A stretch of 64,000 nt of DNA from Acinetobacter lwoffii (GTDB lineage: Bacteria > Pseudomonadota > Gammaproteobacteria > Pseudomonadales > Moraxellaceae), in contig SPVA01000085.1 in the NCBI GenBank assembly GCA_013530545.1, forward strand, positions 28,195 through 92,194. The letters are read 5' to 3'. The notes beneath the pieces are model-generated. The model saw nothing but the letters and a program-made list of their open reading frames with translations. It searched no databases and had not been told where the DNA came from. Shown piece after piece: positions 8,239 through 17,224 of the stretch (positions within the stretch are counted from its first letter, which is position 1; every line of letters begins with the position of its first letter). The translations under genes were made by a program, and so were the position numbers.

Positions 8239-9822
8239 ATGAGCAATACTAATTACACTACTGAAGTGGCAATCCTTGGCGCCGGTCCTGTAGGCTTAAC
8301 CATTGCCAACTATCTGAGCAAGCAAGGCGTAGCTGTCACGATTGTCGAGCAACTGGATAGTTTAATTGATTATCCACGTGCGATTGGGATCGATGATGAA
8401 TCCTTGCGTACCATTCAATCTTTAGGTTTAGTCGATCAAGTCTTGCCGCATACCACTCCGAATCATGCGATGCGCTTCTTGACGCCTAAAGGTCGCTGCT
8501 TTGCTGATATTCAACCTTTAACACGTGAATTTGGTTTCTCGCGCCGTAATGCTTTTATTCAGCCACAAGTCGATAACGTCCTGCTGCAAGGCTTAAAGCA
8601 ATATAAAAACACCCAAGTGCTGTTTTCTCGTCAATTGACCCAGTTTAGTCAGGATGCTGACGGCGTAACACTCAACCTGCAAAATAAAGAAGGCGATGCA
8701 GAAACTATCCGCGCTCAATACCTGATTGCTTGTGATGGCGGTAATTCCTATGTGCGCCGTAACCTGGGCATTGCCTTTGAAGGTGAAACTGCACCAAATC
8801 AATGGATCGTGATTGATCTTGAGAATGACCCGCTTGCTACACCGCATATTTACTTATGTTGTGATCCGGTTCGTCCTTATGTATCAGCCGCATTGCCACA
8901 TGGTATTCGTCGTTTTGAATTTATGGTCATGCCGGGTGAAACACAGGAAGAACTGAGCAAACCGGAAAATATTGCCAAACTTCTGTCCAAGGTTTTACCA
9001 AGTACGGATGGTATTGAAGTGATCCGTCAGCGTGTCTATACCCATAATGCCCGTATTGCCGACAAATTCCGTGCCGACCGAATTTTGCTTGCCGGTGATG
9101 CCGCGCATATCATGCCAGTGTGGCAAGGTCAGGGTTATAACAGCGGTATGCGTGATGCCTTTAACCTGGCCTGGAAAATGGCACTGGTTGTTCAAAGCAA
9201 AGCTGGCCCAGAACTTCTGGATTCGTATCAGATTGAACGTAAAGACCACGCCAAGGCAATGATTGATCTTTCCGTGATGGCAGGTCATGTGTTAGCGCCA
9301 CCGAAAAAATGGCAGGGCTTTGTGCGTGACGGTATTGCCTATGCCCTGAATTATATCAAGCCGATTAAACAATACCTGCTGGAAATGCGCTTTAAACCGA
9401 TGCCGAAATATCATGACGGCGCACTTTTGAGTAACGGTGCCAAGAACTCTCCAGTCGGCAAGATGTTTATCCAGCCTCAGGTTCAACTGGCTTCGGGTGA
9501 AACCGTATTACTGGATGAAGTGATCGGCAATGATTTTGCGATTATTGCCTGGGGTGTCGATCCGAAATGGGGTCTGAGCCCAGATACGTTGCAACAGTGC
9601 ATTCAGGTGATCCCGGCAGTGCAATTGCAAAATAGCCAGCGCAAAGAGTATGAAGATGTCATCACCATTGGTGATATCGGCACAGATATCCGTTCATGGT
9701 TTGGCAACACGTCTGATTCAGTTGTGATCTTGCGTCCTGACCGTTTCGTGGCTGCGCTGGCCATTCCTCAATCGATGGAAAGCACCAGCCAGCAACTGTT
9801 TAAAAAGCTTTACCTGAAATAA
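8239..9822 (+). CDS. mhpA: MhpA-like 3-(3-hydroxyphenyl)propionate hydroxylase (FAD monooxygenase)
   Basis: This 527-residue class A flavoprotein monooxygenase uses NAD(P)H and oxygen to hydroxylate a phenolic ring. MhpA acts on 3-(3-hydroxyphenyl)propionate and 3-hydroxycinnamate. Evidence: the Rossmann GAGPVGL at residues 14-20, the DG motif [10 protein letters not shown] near 165, and the FAD/ribityl motif [20 protein letters not shown] near 286, in the form typical of MhpA. Its length is close to the usual 550. None of the downstream mhp genes (dioxygenase, hydrolase) are beside it, so the real substrate may differ. It forms its own transcript ending at a strong hairpin. Confidence 0.8.
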   Translation: MSNTNYTTEVAILGAGPVGLTIANYLSKQGVAVTIVEQLDSLIDYPRAIGIDDESLRTIQSLGLVDQVLPHTTPNHAMRFLTPKGRCFADIQPLTREFGFSRRNAFIQPQVDNVLLQGLKQYKNTQVLFSRQLTQFSQDADGVTLNLQNKEGDAETIRAQYLIACDGGNSYVRRNLGIAFEGETAPNQWIVIDLENDPLATPHIYLCCDPVRPYVSAALPHGIRRFEFMVMPGETQEELSKPENIAKLLSKVLPSTDGIEVIRQRVYTHNARIADKFRADRILLAGDAAHIMPVWQGQGYNSGMRDAFNLAWKMALVVQSKAGPELLDSYQIERKDHAKAMIDLSVMAGHVLAPPKKWQGFVRDGIAYALNYIKPIKQYLLEMRFKPMPKYHDGALLSNGAKNSPVGKMFIQPQVQLASGETVLLDEVIGNDFAIIAWGVDPKWGLSPDTLQQCIQVIPAVQLQNSQRKEYEDVITIGDIGTDIRSWFGNTSDSVVILRPDRFVAALAIPQSMESTSQQLFKKLYLK

Positions 9823-9840
9823 TATTAGAGTCACTTTTCA

Positions 9841-9865
9841 CCACGCTTCGGCGTGGTTTTTTTTT
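9841..9865 (+). terminator. intrinsic terminator after the hydroxylase gene
   Basis: A perfect 6-bp stem CCACGC/GCGTGG with a TTCG tetraloop is followed by nine T residues. Confidence 0.9.
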
Positions 9866-9907
9866 ATTGTTTTTAGATATTTCATTCAATATATATGGAT
9901 CAATAAA

Positions 9908-10525
9908 TTAAACTCGGTATTCTTGAAACCACGGAATATCTTTCAGAGAATTACGAGAAGCCATCTGCTGTAAAAAAGGTTTGAACTCTTCAAATGGCGG
10001 TAAAATTTTCGCAGAGATCGCGAAAATTAAACAGTAAGCCACATAGAGATCCGCCGCCGAGACTTTTTCACCCAACAGATAGGAACTGGCCTGCCCGATG
10101 CCCTGTTTCAGAAAATCAAATACGGCTGCTTCATTCCCAAAACTTAAACTTCTTCGGTTCTTTTCAATATTTTCTGGCGGTACCTGCAAATTTTTTATAT
10201 CGATATATTCGGTGAGGGGCCCATGACAGAAAAACATCCATTTTAAATACGCCCCACGCTTCGGATCATCCAAAGCAGGTGCCAATCCTTTGTCACGATA
10301 TTTATCTGCCAGATAGATAAAAATGGCGGCCATTTCTGAAATAATGACACCTTGATCCACCAGACAGGGAACTTTTCCCATCGGATTGATCTGTGTATAC
10401 GCCTGCTGATGCATATGCTCATAGGCAACTTCCACCTGCTCAATCTGATCTTCAATCTGCAATTCTTTCAGCAAAGGCAACAAGGTCAGGCCACGTGATT
10501 GCGGATTGTTATAGAGCTTCATCAT
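9908..10525 (-). CDS. glutathione S-transferase family protein
   Basis: This is a 205-residue cytosolic GST. The N-terminal thioredoxin-fold half has MKLYNNPQSRGLT and the glutathione-binding block INPMGKVPCLVDQG with the cis-proline, then SEMAAIFIYLADKY. The C-terminal half is helical. Such proteins conjugate glutathione to electrophiles or isomerise substrates; the substrate is unknown here. Its neighbours on the same strand are the LysR fragment and MFS exporter. A shared role in handling a toxic compound is possible but not shown. Starts at 10525 and 10522 are equivalent. Confidence 0.88.
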   Translation of the reverse strand: MMKLYNNPQSRGLTLLPLLKELQIEDQIEQVEVAYEHMHQQAYTQINPMGKVPCLVDQGVIISEMAAIFIYLADKYRDKGLAPALDDPKRGAYLKWMFFCHGPLTEYIDIKNLQVPPENIEKNRRSLSFGNEAAVFDFLKQGIGQASSYLLGEKVSAADLYVAYCLIFAISAKILPPFEEFKPFLQQMASRNSLKDIPWFQEYRV

Positions 10526-10654
10526 CCTGCTTCAACCGATTTTTTATTGTTAGATGTTCAGTATAAAGCGATTTAGTCTCCCCATTTAAAAGGATGTGCT
10601 ACAGATCATTTCTGTCACCCGGCTTTTTAGATTGGCTGATCAACGATGCAGATA

Positions 10655-11546
10655 TTAGAAAAGATCCACACAAAACTTTTCTTTTAATACTTTCAAAATC
10701 AGATCAATCACCACATGTTTTTGATCCTTGCGATAATTGGCATACAGTCCAATCATCGGTAACGGTTCTAGGGTCTTTTTCACCACAATATTATCGCCGA
10801 GCAATGGAATCACATAGGCTGGCACCAGACTCCAGCCCACGCCCATTCCCACCAGATTGACATTGAGCAGAATATTGGTGGAATACTGCACCACATTCAC
10901 TTTTAATTTGGACTGTTTAAAAAAATCCTGAATCAGCTTATGCAGTTGCGGTGAGGACTGCTCATCACTAATCACAAAGTCCTGATTTTCAAAACTCTTG
11001 ATACTGACATAGGACAAGGCCGCAGCCGGGGAATCTCTCGGCACGATCAGGGTTAGAGGCTCATCAAAAATGCGGATCGAATCAAACTCACTCAACTCCC
11101 CTGGATATCGGGTAAAGGCAATGTCAATCTGTCCATTTCTTAAAGCACTAAACTGTTCTGCATCGGTCAGACTGTGAAACTGTGCTTTCAGTTCAGGAAA
11201 ATGCGCGCGGATATTCGGCATGATATAAGGAAAGACTTTCATTTCCGCGACCGGGACAAAACCGATATTCAGCTGGTCCTGCTGCGCATTGGCGATCTGT
11301 CTGGCAGTCTGAATGGCGCTCTGCATGCTCAAGACTCAGTAAAGCTTCTTTTAAAAACGCCTGTCCAGCTTCAGTTAGCCCGACCTTACGGTTATTCCGC
11401 TCTAGCAACTGTACGCCAACCTCACGTTCCAGATCCTTGATTTGCTGGCTCAATGAAGGCTGTACCGTATTTAATTTTTCCGCGGCACGGGTAAAGTTCA
11501 GTTCCTGCGCCACCGTAACGAAATAACGTAAATGCCTTAATTCCAT
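10655..11546 (-). pseudogene. LysR-family regulator, frameshifted
   Basis: The N-terminal helix-turn-helix is in one frame (MELRHLRYFVTVAQELNFTR, start at 11546, with AAEKLNTVQPSLSQQIKDLE). The linker and BenM/CatM-like effector domain are in another (IQTARQIANAQQDQLNIGF onward, ending at 10655). The frames switch between about 11310 and 11325, just after LLSLEHAE. One inserted base would restore a normal protein of about 296 residues. As it stands only a 100-residue DNA-binding fragment with a short foreign tail would be made. The gene begins one base after the MFS stop codon, so it is cotranscribed with the exporter. It may be a real lesion or a sequencing error. Confidence 0.85.
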
Positions 11547-11547
11547 T

Positions 11548-12747
11548 TTATAACTCCAAACTTGCCGGGCGCTTATTTTGCTTTTTGGCAACATACTGAC
11601 GATAAACCAATATCGTCACAATGACGAGTGCGGCACTCAAAACATAAGTAGTTTCAAAGCCCCAATAGGCAATCAATACTCCCATTGCCACGGAACCGAT
11701 CGCTAAACCCAGATCAAACAGGGTAAAGAAGGTTGAAATCGCATGTCCCATACGCTGTTTGTCGACCGACTGAATGGCCAAGGTCTGCAAACATGGGAAT
11801 AGTGAACCATAACCGATGCCAATAAACACTGCCGACAACCATAATATCCATTGATTGGAAATCAGACTGACAATCACCAGACCAATGGCAAAGAAAATAA
11901 ATGAAGGATAAATCACCGCACTGGGTCCCTTACGGTCATAAATCTTTCCAACCCAAGGTCTGACCAGCAACATGGATGCTGCAAATACAATAAAGAATAC
12001 GCTGGTATAGCCCAAAAGCTGCTTGGTTTCACTAAATGCAGTAATAAAACTCATGATGCCCGAGTAGGCAAAAGCGGTTAGTAAAGCCACAAAACTTACC
12101 GCCAGAACTTTGACTTCCAGAATATCCTGCAAGCTCAAGCTGGTTTTTTCTGTGCTTATAGCTTCAGGTTTTGGTAACTCTGTGATTTTGAGCATCCAAC
12201 AGAAAATGAGCCCCAAAGAAATGATAACGGCAAGAATGCCAAATAAGACTTTGAAGCTGGTGAACTGAATTACGGTCAATGCCAGCAAGGGCCCAAAAAC
12301 CACACCCAGATTGGTCGACATGACAAAATAACCCATGCCCTCGCCTTTGCGCTGTTCAGGAATAAATTCATTGGCGACAGGTACTGCCACCGTGGTCAAA
12401 ATACTGAACCAGATGCCATGTAAAAAACGCACCAGCAACAGCGACCACATGCTATCCACCAGCAAATAACTAAAGGCAAATAAGGCAAAAATCACACCTG
12501 CGCCGCGCATCGAGATTTTCTTGCCGAGCTTTTCGATGATCATGCCGGAAAATGGCCGAATCGCAATCGAAGAGGCCAAAAATAGCGTCAGCGCCAACCC
12601 AGCTTCTTTTACCGAACCGCCCAGATCTTTCATGATGTAAATCGGCAAGATGGTCAGTAAGGCAAAGTAATAAACGAACAGGAAAAAATTATTGAATAAA
12701 CACAAGATAAATGAGCGATTCCATAACCGCTCAGCGCTAACTGACAT
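11548..12747 (-). CDS. MFS transporter (12 TM, drug-efflux type)
   Basis: The product is about 399 residues with twelve hydrophobic helices and the major-facilitator loop between TM2 and TM3 (RPFSGMIIEKLGKKISMRG). The domain layout resembles YhhS/AraJ-type exporters. The frame is open to a TTG at 12756, but the ATG at 12747 (MSVSAERLWNRS) is the likely start. It lies 40 bases after the TetR gene and directly before the LysR gene. It is therefore probably an exporter controlled by one or both regulators. The substrate cannot be told from sequence. Confidence 0.88.
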   Translation of the reverse strand: MSVSAERLWNRSFILCLFNNFFLFVYYFALLTILPIYIMKDLGGSVKEAGLALTLFLASSIAIRPFSGMIIEKLGKKISMRGAGVIFALFAFSYLLVDSMWSLLLVRFLHGIWFSILTTVAVPVANEFIPEQRKGEGMGYFVMSTNLGVVFGPLLALTVIQFTSFKVLFGILAVIISLGLIFCWMLKITELPKPEAISTEKTSLSLQDILEVKVLAVSFVALLTAFAYSGIMSFITAFSETKQLLGYTSVFFIVFAASMLLVRPWVGKIYDRKGPSAVIYPSFIFFAIGLVIVSLISNQWILWLSAVFIGIGYGSLFPCLQTLAIQSVDKQRMGHAISTFFTLFDLGLAIGSVAMGVLIAYWGFETTYVLSAALVIVTILVYRQYVAKKQNKRPASLEL

Positions 12748-12787
12748 AATCACCAACTTTTAAAATTTGTAGGGAAATAGCACAAAC

Positions 12788-13351
12788 TCAGGCTTGAATA
12801 GCGACAGGATACAAGGCCAACTCGACCAGATTCTGGATATAGTGTTCATCTGGAATCCGGTTGAAAAAAATGATCTGGTAATGAATCGGGCCGTATAAGG
12901 TATCCAGCATCAAATCAAAAGGATAATCCGCGCGGATTTCTCCCCGTTCAATCGCTTGCTGAATCAGTTGATGAGTCTGTTGCCGACGTGGCAAGAGATA
13001 TTGCTGAAAGAACTCACCTGCCAGTTCACGGTGATTGGCAATCACCACCAGCAAAGCCCGCCCCACCGGATGATTCAGTGCCTGAGATAAAGAACCAAGT
13101 TGTTGAATAAGATTACTTTTCAGGCTTTTAGAGGCATCCAGCTCAAATACCGAAGCTGTATGCTGTTTGAAAGTGTCCAGCACCAGTTCCGATTTATGTT
13201 TCCACCATCGATAAATCGTGGACTTGCCTACGCCGGCACGTGCCGCCACATCTTCAATCGTCAGCTGATGATATTCACATTCTGCCAGCGCATCTGCGAC
13301 TGCCTGTAAAATGCACTGCTGTCGCCGGGAACTTTTTTCGTAACTGCTCAT
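12788..13351 (-). CDS. TetR family transcriptional regulator
   Basis: This is a 187-residue repressor. The N-terminal helix-turn-helix is LTIEDVAARAGVGKSTIYRWWKHK, quoted here in part as VAARAGVGKSTIYRWW (about residues 36-51). The C-terminal ligand domain (TetR_C type) follows. It is the first gene of the TetR-MFS-LysR unit. A perfect 18-bp palindrome sits 35 bases upstream of its start, so it most likely represses its own operon, including the exporter, until a ligand binds. The inducer is unknown. Confidence 0.92.
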   Translation of the reverse strand: MSSYEKSSRRQQCILQAVADALAECEYHQLTIEDVAARAGVGKSTIYRWWKHKSELVLDTFKQHTASVFELDASKSLKSNLIQQLGSLSQALNHPVGRALLVVIANHRELAGEFFQQYLLPRRQQTHQLIQQAIERGEIRADYPFDLMLDTLYGPIHYQIIFFNRIPDEHYIQNLVELALYPVAIQA

Positions 13352-13385
13352 ATTTTTCTACTTAACTTTTAATATTTAAAAATCG

Positions 13386-13403
13386 AAACGATACGTATCG
13401 TTT
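13386..13403. promoter_or_regulatory. perfect 18-bp palindrome, candidate TetR operator
   Basis: The sequence AAACGATACGTATCGTTT is identical on both strands. It lies 35 bases upstream of the TetR start in the promoter region. Size and symmetry suit a TetR dimer site. That this regulator binds it is an inference from position. Confidence 0.75.
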
Positions 13404-13453
13404 TATATTAGAGTAAAAAATGGCAAAGCTCCAGCAAAAAACTGAAATTGAAT

Positions 13454-13485
13454 CAAAAAAAAAGACCTTCAAATGAAGGTCTTTT
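13454..13485 (-). terminator. intrinsic terminator after thioesterase gene
   Basis: The 10-bp arms AAAGACCTTC and GAAGGTCTTT flank an AAAT loop. On the minus strand the stem is followed by a run of T residues. It separates the thioesterase gene from the TetR operon. Confidence 0.88.
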
Positions 13486-13502
13486 CTCAATCACGATTTG
13501 AC

Positions 13503-14024
13503 TTAACTCTGTGCGGTCTTTTTATAAATGCTGCATGAAGGATGATGATTTTCTTGCAAACGCGCGACTTTACGCTGTTCTGCTGCTTCAAAACGGCAAC
13601 GTTTCCAGTCATTGTCCAGGTTCAACGCTGGAATCTGTTTTGGTTTACCATTTTCATCCACCGCGACCATGGTGAAATAGCAGCTATTGGTATGACGTAC
13701 CGTTCTCTTTTGAATATTCTGGGCTTCTACACGAATCCCGATTTCCATCGAGGTACGGCCAACATGATTCACACTGGCCAGGAATGTCACCAGTTCACCG
13801 ACGTGAATCGGCTCTTTAAAATTCACCTTGTCTACAGATAAGGTCACGACATAACTGCCCGAATAGCGACTTGCACACGCATACGCCACCTGATCCAATA
13901 ATTTCAGAATGGTTCCACCATGAACATTTCCTGAAAAATTTGCCATATCTGGCGTCATGAGAACTGACATCGTTAACTCTGACTGGTCATCCGACACTGC
14001 TGCAATTTGATCTAAAGGGGCCAT
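13503..14024 (-). CDS. acyl-CoA thioesterase (hotdog fold, YciA/BACH type)
   Basis: The 173-residue protein hydrolyses acyl-CoA to free acid and CoA. The family blocks are MANFSGNVHGGTILKLLDQV (about 28-47, with the catalytic aspartate in LLDQVAY) and SVDKVNFKEPIHVGELVTF. There is a single hotdog domain; such proteins assemble as hexamers. There is no signal peptide, so it is cytosolic. The tail after residue 135 is basic and poorly conserved. It stands alone with its own terminator. Confidence 0.9.
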   Translation of the reverse strand: MAPLDQIAAVSDDQSELTMSVLMTPDMANFSGNVHGGTILKLLDQVAYACASRYSGSYVVTLSVDKVNFKEPIHVGELVTFLASVNHVGRTSMEIGIRVEAQNIQKRTVRHTNSCYFTMVAVDENGKPKQIPALNLDNDWKRCRFEAAEQRKVARLQENHHPSCSIYKKTAQS

Positions 14025-14311
14025 CGTTTTCTTTGAACTCTTTGAATGACAAGGTTATCGTTTATTATTATAGCGTTTTTAACATGAATAAAATGTTCAA
14101 TTCGGCAAATGAAGCATCACAATTATTGATATAGAAAATGTATTCATACAGAAAAAAATATATTTAATTGCTTAAAATCTCAGTTAGAAAGTTAAGTGCC
14201 AATAAATCAACACTTATTTATCTAGGGCTGATCACACAACAACTGAGAATTTTTCACTGTTTTAAGCTCTGAATAAAAATAATTCAGGAAAATAGAAAGA
14301 CGCTCCGTGAT

Positions 14312-14488
14312 TTAAAGCATCACTGGCCTGAGCATTTCCTGTGCCACGTTCTGATAACTTAAAATTTGTTGACCATCCAAGGTCGTTTCAACGGTAAAAG
14401 AACCATCCTGATGGGTCGCAGTCACTGTAAAAATATAGTGTTCGAATTGTGCCAGTTTGACCTGCTGTCCAATTTTAATATGCGTCAT
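14312..14488 (-). CDS. small hypothetical protein, 58 aa
   Basis: An ATG at 14488 opens a 58-codon frame ending in TAA at 14312-14314. The product begins MTHIKIGQQVKLAQFEHYIF and ends EMLRPVML. The alternating hydrophobic pattern (VKLAQFEHYIFTVTATHQDG, then FTVETTLDGQQIL) suggests a small all-beta, SH3-like fold. There is no signal peptide. Codon use resembles neighbouring genes. I do not know a family; the call rests on open frame and protein-like composition. Confidence 0.5.
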   Translation of the reverse strand: MTHIKIGQQVKLAQFEHYIFTVTATHQDGSFTVETTLDGQQILSYQNVAQEMLRPVML

Positions 14489-14834
14489 GATGTCTACATC
14501 TGTGCAGTGATCTTTTCAAACTGCATTCTGTCACGAACACAGATACTTTTGAATATTTGATCAACTTAAGTATACGAATAATAATATTAAAATTTTAATT
14601 TAGAACGAATAAGGCTTATTATTTAAAACAATATACTTGTAATTCAATTTGTTATACTTAAAATTAATTTTATCTTTTGCGATAATTCCGACTGACTGAT
14701 ACACATAGACAATCATCTTATCTTTTATAACAATCAGTTAAGCGTTACAGCCGATGATCTTTCATTCTCTTGATTGGATATCCCTATACCGCGGTCCTGC
14801 GATATAGGAATAAACATAAAATTCAAAAAAAGAT
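14489..14834. other. AT-rich intergenic stretch with one hairpin
   Basis: This is a 346-base gap. Its left two thirds are very AT-rich and hold no gene. At 14783-14808 the arms CCTATACCGC and GCGATATAGG can form a 10-bp stem (one G-T pair) around a 6-base loop. It lies just beyond the end of the patatin gene, without a T run. Confidence 0.45.
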
Positions 14835-15839
14835 TTATTGAGCTTGATGTTCATGTACCACAAACTGTGGAATGCGATGTCCTTGAGCATAATCATGTTT
14901 TTGGTAGGCTTGTGAAATTTCCATCAACTTTAACTGGGTCGCCTCGGCACCAGCCTGCATGGTGAGTTCCCTGCCACGGACATCAAAGATATGACCTTTT
15001 TCGCGTAAGTCCGGCTGAATCACCACATCTGCATGCTTTAATTCTTCATGTGCCAGATGTTGCTGCATAATATTGATGTTTTGGTTAAATAGCCCCCAGA
15101 CATTGCTGGTTTCGGTATGAATAGGCTGTGCCAGAATATCCACCGCAATTACAATGTCGGCCCCTAGCTCACGTGCCACATCAACTGGCACCGGACTGAC
15201 CAGACCACCATCTACATATTCTTTACCTTGAATAATAGTCGGAATAAACATACTCGGAATCGAGACTGAAGCACGTACCGCCTGTCCGGTATTACCATAA
15301 TTAAAAACGACTTTCTTGCCTTCTTTCAGCGCGGTTGCTACCACAAACATCGGGATTTTCATGGCTTCAAGCGGAGTTTGATCGACCTGCAAATTGACAT
15401 AGTCTTCAACTTTTTTGCCATCAAAAAAACCTTTTCTGGCCAGTTTGATATCACGGACATCATTCGGTCGCATACTGAGGGCAATATTGCGCAGTTCAAT
15501 CGCCGGTTTGCCACTCGCATAAATAGATCCAACGATACTACCGGCACTGGTTCCGACAATAAAATCTGGTTGAATACCCGCCTGTTCCAGTACTTCCAGC
15601 GCACCAATATGCGCATAGCCACGCGCACCGCCACTGCCCAGAACTAAAGCAACTACTGGACGTTGTTGAGTCTGCTTGATCTTTTGAAAATCAATTCGAT
15701 TTGGACGTGCCTGAGCTTCTCCGCGTTGTGCAGCAGGTTGCAGATGACTGGTCGCCGCTTGGGCTGTCATGGGGGTCGTTTGGCAAGCACTCAGGCCAAA
15801 TGTACCCAGTATCACCATACTCAACACATATTTCTGCAT
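14835..15839 (-). CDS. patatin-like phospholipase, lipoprotein
   Basis: The 334-residue protein starts with a lipoprotein signal (ILGTFGLSACQTTP; cysteine at about 19). It is followed by a patatin domain with the oxyanion loop GSGGARG (about 68-74), nucleophile motif GTSAGS (about 97-102) and the catalytic DGG (in YVDGGLVSPVPVD). The Ser-Asp dyad is therefore intact and lipid acyl hydrolase activity is expected, at the inner face of the outer membrane or in the periplasm. The domain layout is like RssA/NTE-type bacterial patatins with an added lipid anchor. It is monocistronic. Confidence 0.92.
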   Translation of the reverse strand: MQKYVLSMVILGTFGLSACQTTPMTAQAATSHLQPAAQRGEAQARPNRIDFQKIKQTQQRPVVALVLGSGGARGYAHIGALEVLEQAGIQPDFIVGTSAGSIVGSIYASGKPAIELRNIALSMRPNDVRDIKLARKGFFDGKKVEDYVNLQVDQTPLEAMKIPMFVVATALKEGKKVVFNYGNTGQAVRASVSIPSMFIPTIIQGKEYVDGGLVSPVPVDVARELGADIVIAVDILAQPIHTETSNVWGLFNQNINIMQQHLAHEELKHADVVIQPDLREKGHIFDVRGRELTMQAGAEATQLKLMEISQAYQKHDYAQGHRIPQFVVHEHQAQ

Positions 15840-15963
15840 GCAGAGAATGTCCTCATTAATCTAAAGCAGCATAGTGTATAAACACATGCATAAATAGTCT
15901 GTAGAATTTCGTAAAACTGTCATACAGTTCAGCTACTTTATCTTCATTTTTCCCCATAATTGT

Positions 15964-17169
15964 ATGCCTTCAATCTCACTGTACCGGATTTTCCTGATTT
16001 TCCTGCAACTGGGCTGCATTTCATTTGGCGGTCCGGCGGCACATCTGGTGTTTTTTCACCGAAAATTTGTGACCCAGCTGCAATGGCTGAATGACACCCA
16101 ATACAGTCAACTGGTCGCTTTGGCGCAACTTTTACCCGGGCCGAGTAGCAGTCAGGTGGGGCTGTCGATCGGTTATCTGCAACGGGGCTATATTGGTGCC
16201 ATGATCGCATGGCTGGGTTTTACCCTGCCCTCAATGATTCTGATGGCGTTGGTGGCGCTATTGGGTCAAAGCTATTTTCATATTTTAAACTCAAACAGCT
16301 TTCATACCATCCAGTTAATTGTATTTTCTGTCATCGCCTGGGCATTCTGGCAAATGCTGAGAAGCTTCTGTAAATCGGCTTGGCAATATGCGGTCTTAAT
16401 TCTCTCTGTCACATTACTGATAGTCGTTTCAGTGAGTTTTAACCAGATTCTGGTGATTATGCTGGGCGCAATCTGTGGACTCTTGGCTGGACGTTTTTCC
16501 CAATCAGATTCGAAACCCAAAGAAATTAACAAAACGGCAATCAGCTCGCCGTATATTCGATCTGCCGCTGCACCCTATTGGTTACTGGCATTTATCTTGC
16601 CGTTTGTTCTGCTCCCCTTAGCTGGAAAATTATGGGGTGAATCGGAGCTGCAATTTTTTTCCAATTTCTATCAAACCGGTTCATTGGTATTTGGTGGTGG
16701 TCATGTGATTCTGCCTTTGCTATATCAGGACTTTGTCACAACCGGTTTAGTCAGTGCCCAATCTTTTGATCTTGGCTATGCATTTGCCCAGCTAATGCCG
16801 GGACCTTTATTCAGTTTTGCCAGTTATATTGGTGCTTTGCTGCCTTGGACGCCTTATGCCTGGCTGAATACATTGTTAGCGACCTGTGCAATCTTTTTAC
16901 CTTCATTTTTCTTGATCTTTGCCACCTTGCCTTACTGGTCGTGGTTGATGCAGCAGCGCCATATTCATCAGGCGGTGATGGGCATCAATGCTGCAGTAGT
17001 GGGACTGTTACTGTATTTATTGCTGGATCTTTCACAACGCTATTTTAGTTATGGGTCCGACCTGGTCTTTGTTGCGGTGATGATTGCCCTGCTACGCTCA
17101 AAATTACCAGTCTGGTTCAGCCTGATTTTGGGCTTCGTGCTTTATCAAAGTTATTTAAATTTCTTCTAA
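15964..17169 (+). CDS. chrA: chromate transporter ChrA family
   Basis: This is a 401-residue membrane protein made of two CHR domains. The first carries GCISFGGPAAHLVFF and QLLPGPSSSQVG. The second carries the matching SLVFGGGHVILPLLYQDFV and QLMPGPLFSFASYIG. About ten to twelve hydrophobic helices are visible. ChrA proteins extrude chromate, and some homologues carry sulfate or have no known substrate, so the chromate role is inferred from family. There is no ChrB regulator beside it. It diverges from the patatin gene and ends in a hairpin terminator shared with the facing transporter gene. Confidence 0.85.
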   Translation: MPSISLYRIFLIFLQLGCISFGGPAAHLVFFHRKFVTQLQWLNDTQYSQLVALAQLLPGPSSSQVGLSIGYLQRGYIGAMIAWLGFTLPSMILMALVALLGQSYFHILNSNSFHTIQLIVFSVIAWAFWQMLRSFCKSAWQYAVLILSVTLLIVVSVSFNQILVIMLGAICGLLAGRFSQSDSKPKEINKTAISSPYIRSAAAPYWLLAFILPFVLLPLAGKLWGESELQFFSNFYQTGSLVFGGGHVILPLLYQDFVTTGLVSAQSFDLGYAFAQLMPGPLFSFASYIGALLPWTPYAWLNTLLATCAIFLPSFFLIFATLPYWSWLMQQRHIHQAVMGINAAVVGLLLYLLLDLSQRYFSYGSDLVFVAVMIALLRSKLPVWFSLILGFVLYQSYLNFF

Positions 17170-17184
17170 AGAAAACTTTGGCAC

Positions 17185-17214
17185 AAAAAAAGCCCTGAAT
17201 GATCGGGGCTTTTT
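17185..17214. terminator. bidirectional intrinsic terminator
   Basis: The stem AAAAAGCCC / GGGCTTTTT, with T runs on both strands, lies between the convergent chrA and AGCS genes. Confidence 0.9.
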
Positions 17215-17224
17215 GCTTCAAGTC

